From NCBI RefSeq assembly GCF_902635505.1, contig NC_045427.1:334678411-334742410 (forward strand): a stretch of DNA of 64,000 nt, read 5' to 3'. The notes beneath the pieces were generated by a model that was given only the letters and a program-made list of their open reading frames with translations, ran no database searches and was not told the DNA's origin. Positions 24,901 to 37,192 of the stretch are shown here, one piece after another. Position 1 is the stretch's first letter. The number at the start of each line of letters is the position of its first letter. The position numbers and the translations under genes are program-made. Source of the DNA: Sarcophilus harrisii. Its lineage: Eukaryota > Chordata > Mammalia > Dasyuromorphia > Dasyuridae.

Positions 24901-25734
24901 ATTTCTTTTTTTCTGAGGCCAAAATTCTATAAATTTTGTCTCTCAAAATAATAAAGGGAACAGCGTTTCACTTAGTATAGTGATTTGAATAAAGCAGATG
25001 TTTAATATTTTCCGAATTAAATTCAGTCATATTTACATGAGATGGAGAAATTCAACATTCTTAAGTTTAAAATTCAAGTTAGGAATAAAGTAAAGATTTT
25101 AAACTACTTTAAAATTACAGTGCATTTCACAAAATAAGTTAAATAGTTAAGATGACTTTTTTTCCCTCTTATGGTTACTGAAAATTCAGATTTGAATCTG
25201 GTTTGAATGACTTTTTTCAGTTTTCCTATATACTATATTTTCCTATTGCATTTTTCAATAAAAACCACTTATAGAAATTCTTTTTGTAAAATAAAATATC
25301 AAATATATATAATTGGATATATACTTCTGTATAGTCTTTTGTGAGAATTTGGTATCAAATGAAAAATATGTACTGGTACTCTTTCTCACTTGCTTCATAA
25401 ATTAACATTAAAGCCAGACTATGTGACTCTGATTTATGTAAGCAAAGCAATTTTTAAAGCATTCCCACAAATCACTTTCATTCTCATTATTAAAAGTTTA
25501 AATAAATGTCCTGAAGCTTAAATACTAGGAACCTTTTTCAAAGACTTTCTTTTCCTTAGTGGAGTTACAGCAAATTGGAAATTTCTAAGGGACTGAAAAT
25601 GTTTTTGTTTGGAGACTTTTGTTGAGACTTTTTGGCTCTTAATGGCTATAGTTATAGAAGTTTTAGAGAGGCAGTGAATAAGATATGAGGCATGACTACT
25701 AATGTTTATACTCTCTCATAAAATATTTCTTTCC

Positions 25735-25880
25735 TTTTTTATTTGCTGAGAACAATTGGGGTTAAGTGACTTGCCCAGGGTCATACAGTCAGGAAATGTT
25801 AAGTGTCTGAGGCCAGATTTGAACTTGGGTCTTCCTGACTTCAGGACTAGTGCTCTATCTATTACACCAACTAAATGCCC
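25735..25880 (-). repeat. Marsupial tRNA-derived SINE
   Basis: 'ggggttaagtgacttgccc', 'agggtcatacagtcagg', 'gaggccagatttgaac', 'gtgctctatct' and a head ending in 'aatgcccc'. It lies 44 bp beyond the exon 10 donor, the SINE nearest to a splice site. Confidence 0.92.
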
Positions 25881-25923
25881 CTTCTCATAAAATATTTCAA
25901 AGAACACTGAATAATAAATTCAC

Positions 25924-26010
25924 CTTAGCAGCTTGAGATTCCCTTAAATAATATTTTAGAAGGTCAGAAAGTTTAAGATCTTCATCAGCAGATACTCGTG
26001 CTTCTATCTT
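25924..26010 (-). CDS. SNX6: SNX6 exon 10 (BAR domain)
   Basis: An 87-bp exon coding 29 residues (about 279-307): 'KIEARVSADEDLKLSDLLKY' and 'YLRESQAAK'. It is part of the second BAR helix. The acceptor is 'tttcag' and the donor AAG|GTGAAT; both ends are phase 0. A marsupial tRNA-SINE ends only about 45 bp past the donor in the intron. Confidence 0.97.
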
Positions 26011-26399
26011 CTGAAAGAAAGAGTACAAGTACTGTATTATTATGAGTAAATACTCATCTTTTAGCTTCATCTCCTTTAGGGATTTTTAATGTGGAGTGCA
26101 TAAACTTTGTTTTTTAAACAGGGTGATAATTATTTCTCAATATAATTGATTTTCTTTGTAATCCCATGTATTTTACTTTATGTGCTTAAAAACATCCTAA
26201 GAAGAAATGCATAGACTTTACCAGACTATCAGAGGTATCCATGACACAACAAGGTTAAGAACTTCTAAGCTACTTCTAAGAAATTTAAATACCTGTAGAA
26301 AACATTTTTTAAAAAAATTATTTTTCAAGATATTCTTTCCTTTTCATACCTTTTCTTTGCTAATAGAGGAAACTAAAATAATTTAATATAGGCAGATAA

Positions 26400-26830
26400 C
26401 TTTCATAGAATCATATAACCTCAGAGTTGGAAGAGACTTCAGAAGCTATCTAGCCAAACCCACACTTAAACCTTACTTGACAAGTGATTCTTCAATCCTT
26501 CCCTGAAGATTTGAATTTAGAAAGACTCCATTATCTTAAAAGAAGTTCTTCTGTTGATCAAGAAAAATGTTAGTAATTTTTGCCTTGGCCAAGTTTAATT
26601 AATCTACTGCTTCCACAAACAGCCCTTCAGATATGTGGCAATAACAATGATGTCTCCCTAAGTTTTCTAGTTCCTTAACTAGTTGTCATCACATAATATC
26701 ATGATCCTTTACAACCCTGGCTGCCTCCTTTCTCTAGTTTATTAATAACATTGGTCCTAAAAGTGCTGTGACTAGGGCACAGTGTAATAGGACCATTGTT
26801 CTAGTCATAGATATTACACTTTTCTTAATT
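26400..26830 (-). repeat. CR1/L3 LINE 3' fragment (intron 9)
   Basis: Minus-strand CR1-type tail: 'catagaatcatataacctc', 'agagttggaagagacttcag', 'agctatctagccaaaccc', then 'cagcccttcagatatgtgg' and 'cctggctgcctcctttc' in the expected order. Old. Confidence 0.75.
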
Positions 26831-29524
26831 CAGTTTCATGTTATATTAGTTTTTTTTTTTTGTTGTTGTTGTTGTTGATTGCTATACCATACTGTTAAAC
26901 TTATGGTCTACTAATGTCTTGAATTTTATTGTTGCTTAGTCAAGAATTTTATAACTTTATTATAATTTATTCTTGTGAAACTGACTTTTTAAATCAATGC
27001 ATAACATGTATCCACATAACATTTCATTATGCATATGTATGTGTGTGTATATATATGTATGTATGTATATAGTGACATTATTGCTACAGTATAACTTCCA
27101 CTGCCAGTGGAGGTCAGCACTTTTTCTGCAACGTCTATCCTTTTTAGGTTGCCTAGGACACAGGGATCATTTATCCATGGTTTCAAAGCCAATACATGTC
27201 AAAAACAGGTCTTGAGAAATGTGGTTTTGAGAACCACTCTCTGTAACTGCATTACCTCTCAGATTTGTTTCAGTCTTTCATTCCAGGAAATTATACTTTC
27301 AACTAACATTGCAGTGATACTACAAAGAATACTCTGCCTTTTGAGCTTCTAAAGTTCAAAACATATTACATTTTCAATTAATGGCACAGAATGCCACAAA
27401 AACGCACTGTTTCTAAGTTTCTCAAGTTAGAAATAAGGTCTTCTATAAGATACAAGTTAAAAGTTGTATCAGAAGTTTATACATGACTTAAAAATATATA
27501 TATTTTGATATTTAATACCTGGATAAATTAAAGCATACCTTTTATTCTTATATGCATACAAAAAATATACATAACCTACATAGAATTCCTACGGCTAAGT
27601 TACTCCAAAGCAAAGTTTTATCATCCAGTATGAAAATTGAGTAGTTTTATAATTTAAGAAAACACATATGCACAAATTATTATCATATTTAGCCTTAGTG
27701 AAAATGCAAGCTTAGTATAGTTCTTGCAATAAACTATTTTAGGAATGATTATTTTACTTCATTTAGAAATTATGAAATGAACCATTTAGCACTTAACAAA
27801 AACTCATCTAAGGCAGATGATGCTCAAGAGAATACAATGGACACTAGAACTTTCTATTACCTATAATTTCCAAGTTCTACCCTTCCAAGTTTACAGTTTT
27901 AAAGTTCTATTCTAACATTAAATATTAGGCTTTCACCATTAAATTTTATTTATTTATGAATCTATAAATTTGTCAGAGATTGTTTATTTAATAAAACTTC
28001 ACTAGTTTTTGATTAAGTAGGTAAAACAATTGAAATTAGCAAGAAATTTAGATTAGAGATTTTATGTAATATAAGTATAGTGAACAAATAGTATTTTATT
28101 ATTAAAGGTTCCTGGGCTACCTGCTTATTTAATTATGATCTGTAATTAGTGTACTGAGTATATTAATACTCTAGACTAAAATCCTTGAAAAAGGATCATT
28201 CATCTGTTAAAAAAAAAAAAGGGGGGGGGGGGAATTGAATCAGGTAACATCTATGATTCCCCTATCACGTTCCTCATTTTAACAGTTTAGACTGTTTTGT
28301 CTGATGAAGAAAACTATTTCATGCAAAGATAAACTTCATATTGTCCTCTTTCCAAATTGCTATCAAATTAAATTAGTAAGACTAACATGCCTCTAGAAGT
28401 AGTAAGATCTCTCATATCTAGATACTCATAATCCAGAATTTCTAGCTAACCAAAATGCTCAGAACTGGAATATATATGTCATAAATACACTTCAAAACAA
28501 TCTGCTCTGACTCCTTATTCAGAGAAGGAAAATCTTTTTAAGTAACTCATAGAATGCATCATTCTTAACTGTTGTAGAGCACCTTCTTTCAGTTATGTGA
28601 ATGTCAGTACATTCATTCAGTTCATTCAGTACATTAAGGTGGATGAAAGTTTATTATGTCATGCTTAATGTAATAAAAGACACTGAATTGGGTGAAGTAA
28701 GGTATAATGTGTTTGGCCTATAAAAGACAGGAACTGAGGGGAAAACAACAGCTTTCTTTAACTAGTTAAAGAAGTTATTATGAAAAGGGATTAGATATAT
28801 TTTGTTTTTCCAAATTAGTATCAATAAATTTAAGATATGGATCTGAATTTCAGATCAATATGAAGAATGTAATTATTGCAGCTGTTAAAAATTGAATAAG
28901 TTCCTTATAAAGTAAGAGAATTCCATTTCATTGGAAATGTTGTACGAAATACTAATAAAGTAGTTTTGGTATGATTACATTTTGGGAATGGGGGTAGAGA
29001 TAATGATTAACATATCATTGTCAGAAAACAAATCAAAACTCTTCCTTTAAAATAGTGTTTTGCTTTTTTCCTCTCCTTTTTCTTTTTTAAAAGACTTTGC
29101 TGAAAGGGATTCTTAGTACCTTTTCTAGAACTTAAAACTTCACTGCCAGGAATTTCTTCTTTTAACTACCTTAAAATATTTCTGTCCCATTTAAACCACC
29201 TGTTCTCACCTCAGTAGAAACAGACGTTTGGGTTTTTTTTTACTTACCATTACTCGTGTGTATATATGAAATGTTATTTTAAACTTTTCTTAATATGTTT
29301 TACTTGCTAATCCTTGAATGAACATTATGGTTTTTTAATTTCATTTCTCAAATAAAGCTTAAAAATGGATATAATCTTGTTGCCTCATATTTATTGTTTC
29401 TGTATCACACACAACTTAAAAAAAATCATTATTTTTTATTTTTGATGCTGATTGCCTCAAGTGCTTATGAGTAATTGTTATTACATTTGTGAATATGTCA
29501 TATTCACATTACATATTATATATT
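26831..29524. other. Intron 9 stretch, mostly unannotated
   Basis: AT-rich DNA with a (GTT)n run near 26865, a TATG/TG-type simple repeat at 27030-27070, and an A12G12 homopurine tract at 28209-28232. No exon or named element otherwise. Confidence 0.45.
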
Positions 29525-29770
29525 ACAGCTTGGAAAAGATTTAAGGGACAAATAAAACATTTCAAGAAAGGGAGTATCATATGATCATTTGAAAAGAACT
29601 AAAATGTGATATAGCACAAAATAATACAATCACAAAAGACAAATAGTCCCCGAAAAGAGGAGTGTCCTTGAAGCTTGAAATACATAAATTCAGAACAAAT
29701 AAATATGCTTTACACACAAAGGGGTGGTAAGGATGTTATCCTAAGAGGTCCTAGAAACTAAAATTATAAA
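29525..29770 (-). repeat. Unclassified repeat, copy A
   Basis: Contains 'cttgaagcttgaaatacat', 'acacaaaggggtggtaagg' and 'atgttatcctaag'. The same order recurs at 30510-30660, so both are copies of one dispersed repeat, probably L2-derived because copy B follows an L2 tail. Confidence 0.5.
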
Positions 29771-30454
29771 TATATTGAAAACAGTTGAGCTCCATTAATG
29801 GCTAATAAATTCATAATGATTTTTAAGAAAAATTAAGGTTTCGAAATATTTCTAAAATATCTGTATCAACCGACGTGTACTAACACCTTTAAATGGACCA
29901 AAGGTAAGCAGGGTATTTTCTTCTCAAAGAATTTTCCTTCTTCTGTAAATAGACAATTCCATTCATCTGTCTCTGAAATAAACTGAAATAACCTGACACT
30001 GTCAAGTCAAAACCTGACATACAACACACAGGATTAATCACTGTTCCCTGTTTAGTCATCCACGAATGAAATAAACAGGATTTCTTGCAAAACAGCACTT
30101 ATGATCATGGAATATGAAACATAAAGGCTATCATCTTGATTTCATTAAGATAAATACTGTGATTATGTCCTTCCAAACAATTTAATAACCACATAATAAA
30201 TGTATCATCTTTTATTGATAAGTATATAAGATGCTACAACAAGTCTTGGTAAAGATTTTTTTTAAAAAGCTTTCATGATTTGAAAAGCCTAACAGTTAGG
30301 CTTTTGTTAAAAAATATTAAAAAATCCAACAACCAATAGGTCTGGTAAAAGTCTGACTTTTTCAGTATAGAAAATGACTTGAATCACAACTCTTCTGTGA
30401 TTTAGTAAACTAAGTTTTAAGTTAGTAAACTGTTTTAAGAGATTTTCTTTGGTT

Positions 30455-30660
30455 GAGTCTACAAAAATTTATTAAGTGCTTGCTATGTGCCACAAACTAT
30501 GCAATGTGCTTGGAAAAGAATTAAAAGACAAAGAAACAAGGTCTTGTTTAACTATTCTTAAAAAGATAAACAACCTCGAAGCTTTAAATATATAAATTTA
30601 AGATAATAAATTTATTTCACATAAAAAAGAGGTGGTAAGCATGTTACCCTAACTAACCTT
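30455..30660 (-). repeat. L2-like tail plus unclassified repeat, copy B
   Basis: Starts as a minus-strand L2 tail ('atttattaagtgcttgc', 'tatgtgccacaaactatg') and continues into the sequence shared with 29525-29770 ('cctcgaagctttaaatat', 'agaggtggtaagcatgttac'). Confidence 0.55.
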
Positions 30661-31060
30661 GTAATAAGTTTCTCTGATTGTTTTTCAGATATCAAGAGGC
30701 CCAAACTTGAATCCCTTCCAGTTCAGTAAGACTTGCCAAGAGCTATCTTTAAAAATAAGACTTCCACTTAATATTTTTTTTAAGAACTTAAGGATACTTC
30801 AGACAACTGAGGCAAAGTTTAAAAAAGTATTTAAATAATAAGAACAACAAAAATGCATTTTTTTTATTTCAAGCACAAATAGTTGGCAAAGAATAAAATG
30901 TATTATATATTCAAAATTAACTCCTGAATACTAAATACCTTTTGGTAAAATCTATGCTCTTAAACTATAACCAACTTTTCTTGCTAAAACACAATGGGAA
31001 ACTTAAAAGTCTTACTGCATGCAGAGTTAAGATTCTCAAATCTTAATTAATGGGACTTAC

Positions 31061-31100
31061 CCTTGTCTTATCAAACAATTCTGAAACTTTAAGAAAAAAT
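31061..31100 (-). CDS. SNX6: SNX6 exon 9 (40-bp micro-exon, BAR domain)
   Basis: A very small 40-bp exon that adds the last base of K265 and 13 residues 'FFLKVSELFDKTR' (about 266-278). The acceptor is 'tttccag' and the donor AGG|GTAAGT, a strong site that suits such a short exon. Its upstream partner (exon 8 ending in AA) and downstream partner (exon 10 starting AAG) only keep frame if this exon is included. Confidence 0.95.
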
Positions 31101-31204
31101 CTGGAAAGAAAAAAATTTTTATCAGTTGCTTCCTTGGACATTGTTAATTTTCCATTTCAAGTTTTCACAGAATTGCTCAAACATCCAAATTAATTCTGAT
31201 TTTT

Positions 31205-31330
31205 TTATTGAGAGCTAGGGCTGGGGTCAGAAAGGTCTAGGTCTAAAATCCTGCTTCTAACACTTACTAGAGGTGTGACAATGGGCAAGTTACATATTCT
31301 CTGTGGGTCTTAGTTTTCTTAACTATATAG
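31205..31330 (+). repeat. MIR-type SINE (intron 8)
   Basis: Plus-strand MIR: 'gggctggggtcagaaagg', 'taaaatcctgcttctaac', 'gtgacaatgggcaagtt', 'ggtcttagttttctt'. Confidence 0.7.
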
Positions 31331-32496
31331 AGATGCAAATATCTCTAAGTATCTATATTTCACAAGGCTATTTTGAGGTTTGAAATAATGTTTGGGAAGA
31401 AATTAGCATTTTTTAAAAATTTAAATGATAGTAATCATTAGAGTAAGAGATTTTGTTGGTTATTAGTAGATACAAGGATCTAGTTCCTACTTTGATCCAG
31501 GTACAAACTGAAATTTGTTAAAGATTCCCAAAAAATAGCTATATTTCAAAAATTTCACTGAAAGTCTTTTGTGTCAAGAAGACACCATCAAACCAAACTA
31601 AACACACATCCATATCTCCTTTTGTTAATAGGCCACATTTTATCAAAATTATTCATTTGCTTTAATGTGCAAATAAAATACTAAGAGGTAGAGGTGAAAC
31701 AGATACCTCTTTTTTTTTTCCCCATCCAATTAAAGGCAGAACAAAGTATAGAAATGCTTAAGATGATTAAAAATGATGCCTTAAGCACTTCCTAAGACTG
31801 ATTTGTTCCTATATAGTAAAAGGGGAATAAAACACCACTATGGAATTCATTCACTTCTTATCAAAGAATCTTTCTATGTTTCTAGGTGGTAATGCTACCA
31901 CATATTAAAAATAAAATGTAAAGCTGGTAACAGAAGTTTTAGAGTACAAATGGTACTGCTTTCAACCAAATAAATTACTACAATCAGAGAAATATTAATG
32001 TGGAAAAAGTAAAATAATACCCTTCACATATATATTTTTAAATTTCATGCTACTGTAATCTGCAGTTTCCCATAAATTCTCCATATATCAGTTATCCAAT
32101 GTTCTGGAAACCTCTTTTGCTCTTTTTCACACTATGTGAAGAGTTACAATAGGCCACTTGGGTGGTCGATCTTGATATGTTATTAACCTTTCCACTTAAG
32201 GTTTTTGGTCACATTCAACTTTAATGACATTCAGAACATTCTACACTTCACTTTTCATAAACTAATCTTGTTAGTAATACATGGCATGCTACCTGTGGCC
32301 ATGTTAACTCCTTCCACTGTCTTTGGAGTTATTTGTCATTTTAATTCTTCTGAGAGAACTTTCATAATTTGCAACCATATAAAATCACTGAGATGAACTT
32401 TTGGTAAAAATAACAGCCGATGAATTTTCCCAAATGCAACTCTAGTCTGCCCTTCAATTCAAATCAAGATCTAAATCCTTATTCCAACAACATAAG

Positions 32497-32715
32497 TTAA
32501 TTGTTGTTATTCATGTATGTCCTATTCTTTGTAACCCTGTAGACCAGGTTTTCTTGACAAAAATATTGGAGAGGCTTGCCATTTCTTTTACCAATGAATT
32601 GAGGCAAACAAAGGTTAAATGATTTGCCCTGGACACACAACTAGTATATAATTTGTATTTGAGGCCAAAGTTGAATTCAGGTCATTCTAACTCCAGATGA
32701 ACCACTTAATACACT
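32497..32715 (-). repeat. SINE with RTE (BovB-like) tail
   Basis: 'gttgttattcatgtatgtcc', 'tattctttgtaaccctgtag', 'ggttttcttgacaaaaat', 'ggagaggcttgccatttc' followed by 'gaattgaggcaaacaaagg' and a tRNA-SINE arm. The RTE part marks the 3' end, so the element is on the minus strand. Confidence 0.75.
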
Positions 32716-32934
32716 GATTAAAAAGAAAGCCTGTCATAATTTGGACAACAAACATATTCCTCTCCCTTTACTTTTCCAATATGGAAGAACATGTGAATCT
32801 TTTCCCTCATCACATTATATACTTCACTGAAAAGTATTTTCCAAGGATTGAAAGATAAAATCAGTACGTCATTACGTATAGGATAATTTTTTAAAAACAA
32901 GCTCTCCTTTGTATGCCAGGAATAGCCTCTCCTG

Positions 32935-33295
32935 ATTCCTCTTTGACTGCTGAGTTCTTTAAAGCCCAAGTGAAAAGTCACCTGTTCTATGAAAGCTTGA
33001 ATTTAATTCCTTCTATCCACCATCAGAAAAAACCTTTTTTACTCCTTACCTTCTCCCGAATCCCTTCCATAGACAGTAAGTAATCCAATAGAGGAATAAC
33101 TCTCTCTCTTAACTCTCATGAAGTACTGCTTTATACTCTACGATACATTTCTCATGTGATATTTATGTTACAGTTTGTCTTTTCCATTTATACTAAGCTT
33201 CCAGAAATAAATTTTCTTTCTTCCCTTAATGTCTGGAACAATGCTCTCTGTACAAGATATGCTCAATAAATATTTGTTGAATAAAGCAATCAATA
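32935..33295 (+). repeat. L2 LINE 3' end
   Basis: Plus-strand L2 tail: 'aagcccaagtgaaaagtcac', 'ccttctatccaccatc', 'tgtctggaacaatgctc', ending in the classic 'caataaatatttgttgaat'. Confidence 0.8.
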
Positions 33296-34286
33296 TAAAA
33301 TCTTTTATTTTTTAGCTCTTATAAACGATACCTCCAGCAAACTGGCAAACACTACTTCCTGTTTAATATCTTGTCAATAATTCCACAAGGTTAACAAAAC
33401 AAGTAATTTCCCAATTTTTAAAAGGACATAAACCACATTTTGTTAGCAACTATTAACCCATATTTTATATCATATCAATTGTTTTTCTTTCGTATGAAGT
33501 AATATAAATAAAAGTGAAATAGTTGGTATCTTCTGCCCTATGTAGAATTCTGCATCTTGAATTTCTCCTGAAAACTCTTATGTCATAGTTCAAAGAAAAG
33601 ATTTTAGTGAAAAATATGGACTATTTCAATCACATTTTTCAATAATTAAAAAAAATTAAACCTAGGAATGAAAAATTGAAATGTTCTTCAATTAAAAGTA
33701 GGGATTAAAATGTACTCTAGATATAACTTAAATCAAAACAAACAAACTCCATGCCCCACAATTCACAGGATAGTTACAGAATCAAACTTTGAGTAGAAAA
33801 ACTGAGTAGTTTACTACATCATTAGGTTCATTTTGTGTTATTAGTAAACTCGTTGCCAGATTAATATTTAATAAATTATAAAATGTGGAATAAATCATGT
33901 TTTAAAGAAAAGCTTCTTTAGGAAAACATCTGAACTGCAATAATTTTTCTGATTATGAATCTGAAACTGTTATTACTTAATACAATTTCTCAAAGGTACA
34001 AAAATGACTTACAAGACTTAACAAGAAGTCAAGAAAAAACTTCAGCCAATTTTTACCAGGTGAAAGAGAAGTGGATAAAAAAATAACAAATGTTTCATAT
34101 TTGGGATAAGTGAACAGAAGAAAAATAAGGACAGAATGCTAATAGAGCACATTCAGCAAATTTCTTGATATAAATTCTAACTGAATCAGACAAAATGAAT
34201 TTCATAAGTTGCAGGTAATTGACTAAGTGTATTATTCAGAAACTTTTCTATGCTTTATTTTAAATGCTGTTAAACAAAGTACTTAC

Positions 34287-34362
34287 TTGCATACATCTGT
34301 AGAATCTTGTGTTCCTAATGCATAAAGTGAAGATCCAATTCTATTGTAATCATCTGCAGCAC
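34287..34362 (-). CDS. SNX6: SNX6 exon 8 (BAR domain)
   Basis: A 76-bp exon completing S240 and coding residues about 241-264 ('AADDYNRIGSSLYALGTQDS', 'TDVC') plus two bases of K265. The acceptor is 'tctttag' and the donor TGC AA|GTAAGT. From memory human has I at the V of 'TDVC'. An antisense solo LTR lies only about 60 bp upstream of the acceptor, so the branch point must sit in that short gap or inside the LTR edge. Confidence 0.96.
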
Positions 34363-34421
34363 CTAAAGAAAAATTTGAAAAAAGATTCAACGTATCTTAT
34401 GAGCCAGAACTTGAAACAAGG

Positions 34422-34936
34422 TGTTAACTCACTAGAGTTGATCAAAACAATGCTTATGTAATTGGTTCACACATTAGAGCTCACACCTTTAAGAAAGTTT
34501 ACACATTAGAGTTCATAAGTCGGGAGATTCACAAAGTTTACACCTCCCACAATCCCACTCTCGGAGGAGAAGTCAACCTTTGAGTTTACACTTCTAAAAG
34601 AATATAAAAGGAGCTGAGTCAGTGGAGGAGTCAGTTGAAGACATTGAAAGTCATAAGTCAGTCAGTTGAGGGGATTGAGAAGGTAGGAGTTGGAGTTGAG
34701 CTAGAGGCAGAAGCTGGCAGAGGCAAAAGACTAGCAATGAGAACACTCGAGAACCAAAGAAAGCTAACGGGGCTATTTTGGAAGAGACAATAAAGAACTA
34801 CTTTAACAGCTGGCTGTATCTGAGGTGATTATTGATCGGAACTGAAACTAAGGCTGCCTCCAGAAAACCTCCCCAAGAGACCTGCTCCCGGAGAACCAAT
34901 ATATTTTAGAAGAGAAAAAAAGAACACCACACATAT
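34422..34936 (+). mobile_element. Solo LTR of an endogenous retrovirus (fossil)
   Basis: About 515 bp with LTR layout on the plus strand, antisense to SNX6: start 'tgttaactc', a short internally repeated 'acattagag(t/c)tca' unit, TATA box 'aatataaaagg' near 34602, poly(A) signal 'caataaag' near 34788, U5-like tail ending near 34936. No internal retroviral region is present, so it is a solo LTR. Exact ends are uncertain because I see no clear target duplication. The left edge is about 60 bp from the exon 8 acceptor. Confidence 0.65.
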
Positions 34937-35349
34937 CATTCTAACAGAATGAAAATTAAGTGTTAGAGAATAAAGATGTTGAAGACATAACATTAGTTTT
35001 CCAAGACTATGCCATCAATACAACTTTTTAGATAAAAGTGCTTGTTCCAAAGAAAATCCTTTCTAAATATGCATTCTCTACTACAAGCTCTTATAAGCGA
35101 TACCTCCAGAATGAATTTCTCATTCTGAACATTTCAAAATTTCTTACAGAAATATCATTTTTAGCAAACCTAAATTAACCATTTTCATAACTATGAATTC
35201 TGAATTTTCACAAAGAAATAAGTTTAAAAATCTTATAGTTTGCTAGCTAACTAGGAACTTTGAAAACTCAATAGATATTTCCATTTTGCTGGTTAATTAA
35301 TTTTGACTGTTTAAGTCATTAAACATTAAGACTGTTTAAGTGTTTGTGT

Positions 35350-35425
35350 GTGTGGTTATTGTTCAGTCATTCAGTCCTATTTTGATTCTTCATGACTGCA
35401 CAGATCATAAAAATTATATTTTCCT
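35350..35425 (-). repeat. RTE-tail SINE fragment
   Basis: 'gttattgttcagtcattcag' and 'gattcttcatgactgc' match the RTE/BovB-type 3' tail seen at 32497 and 53635. Confidence 0.55.
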
Positions 35426-35534
35426 TGTGAGAAAGTCTAGGATTTTCTTGGATATCTGGATCTAATAGAATTCACCGCTTTAAATACTTGATTAGTATCT
35501 ATCCAGGTAAAGATCCAGAGATCATATGAAGTTT

Positions 35535-35800
35535 ACTTGAGTTTTCTGATTTTATGTTGTTTGTTCTTTGTACTTGAAGAGGACCAATGACATTACAACA
35601 TTGGAGTTCAGGAATAGTGTATTAGATTGTGGGTGAAATTCAATAAGACTTCTGAAGCTCTGCCACAGGTCAGACACAAATATCTGAATATTTGTTATGC
35701 TAATGTCTTTAGATTTGGGCATCTTATATTTCTTTTGTGCTACTGGGATTTTACTTCATTCATAGGGCACATCACCTTCTCTGGTAAGAAACATCTTCTT
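35535..35800 (-). repeat. RTE-like LINE fragment (same family as 51850-52740)
   Basis: 'gttctttgtacttgaagagg', 'caggtcagacacaaata' and 'gatttgggcatcttatatt' are shared with the larger copy in intron 5. Minus-strand by that comparison. Confidence 0.6.
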
Positions 35801-35867
35801 TATCATAAGTTCAAAATATGGGAAAAAATATTCAAATATTCTAATTTTCCATTTAGAATGTTACTTA

Positions 35868-36905
35868 ATTTTTTTAAATTTAAAACTTATTTTCAAAACA
35901 TATGCAGTTTCCAACATTCACCCTGCAAAATCCTGTGTTCCAAATTGTTTTTCTTCCTCCCTTTCCCCCAAACTCTCCCCTAGACGGCAAGCAATCCAAC
36001 ATATGTTAAACATATACGATTTCTCTATATGTATTTCCACAATTATCTTGCTGCACAAGAAAAATCAGATCAGGAAAAAAATGAGAGAAAACAAAATGCA
36101 AGTAAACAACAACAACAAAAAAAGTGCAAACACTACGTTGTGATCAACATTCAGTCCCCAAGGTCCTCTCTCTGGGTATAGATGAATCTCTCTATCACAA
36201 GACCACTGGAACTGGCTTGAATCACTTCACTGTTGAAAAGAGCCGTGTCCATTAGAATTGATCATCACATAATTTTGCTGTTGTGTACAATTTCTCTTAG
36301 TTCTATACACTTCGCTTAGCATCAGTTCATGCAAATCTCTCCAGACCTCTCTGAAATCATCCTGAAGATTGTTTCTACAGAACCATAATATTTCATAACA
36401 TTCATATACCATAACTTATTCAGCCATTTTCTAACTGATGGACATCCATTTGATTTCCAATTCCTTGCCACTACTGAAAGCACTGCTACAAGTATTTTTG
36501 TAGTGAGTCCTTTTTCCTCTTTTATGATTTCTTTGGGATATAGGCCCAGTAGAGACACTGTTGCATCAAAGGGCATACACAGTTAGGTAGACCTTTGAGC
36601 ATAGTTCCATATTTCTCTACAGAATGGCTGGATCAGTTCACAACTCCACCAAATACATATTAGTGTCCCAGTTTTCCCACATTCCTTCCAACATTCATCA
36701 TTATCTTTTCCTGTCATCTTAGCCAGTCTGAGCAGTGTGTAATGATACATCAGTTATCTTAATTTGCATTTCTCTGATCAATGCTGATTTAGAACATTTT
36801 TTCATGACTAGAAATGGTTTTAATTTCTTCATCTGAAAATTGTTAATATCCTTTGACCATTTATCAACTGGAGAATGGATTGTAAGAATGTTTCGTTTTG
36901 TTTGT
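35868..36905 (-). mobile_element. L1 LINE, 5'-truncated (intron 7)
   Basis: Minus-strand L1 3' part: the 3' UTR at 35870-36230, then ORF2 C-terminal pieces in different frames, with 'WKSNGCPSVRKWLNKLWYMN', 'LHELMLSEVYRTKR' and 'PVDKWSKDI'. It is dead and more diverged than the copy at 7247. Confidence 0.85.
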
Positions 36906-37192
36906 AGAGACAGCATGAAAAGTTCTAGTTTTGTTTCTTTATTTTAAAAGAACTACATATTATAGATAGAAGTTAACAAGCAGGAGACTTCTCTAATTCC
37001 AACTTTCCATTAAAACATTTATTAGTTATATCCAGAGTCTACTGTTCTATCCATTCTTTGCATGTGCATTCATTAAATTAAAAAAAAGAATAGTCCTATA
37101 TTAAGGAACTTGCCAACTATAAATGATAAACAACTTTTGCTACATTAACTTTATGTTGTTTCTAGGCTTCTCTTCAGAAAGTTAATACTTAC

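Noticed and set aside
28209-28232. A12G12 tract as a regulatory triplex element
   Set aside because: Short homopurine tract in a deep intron with no supporting context; simple-repeat slippage is enough.
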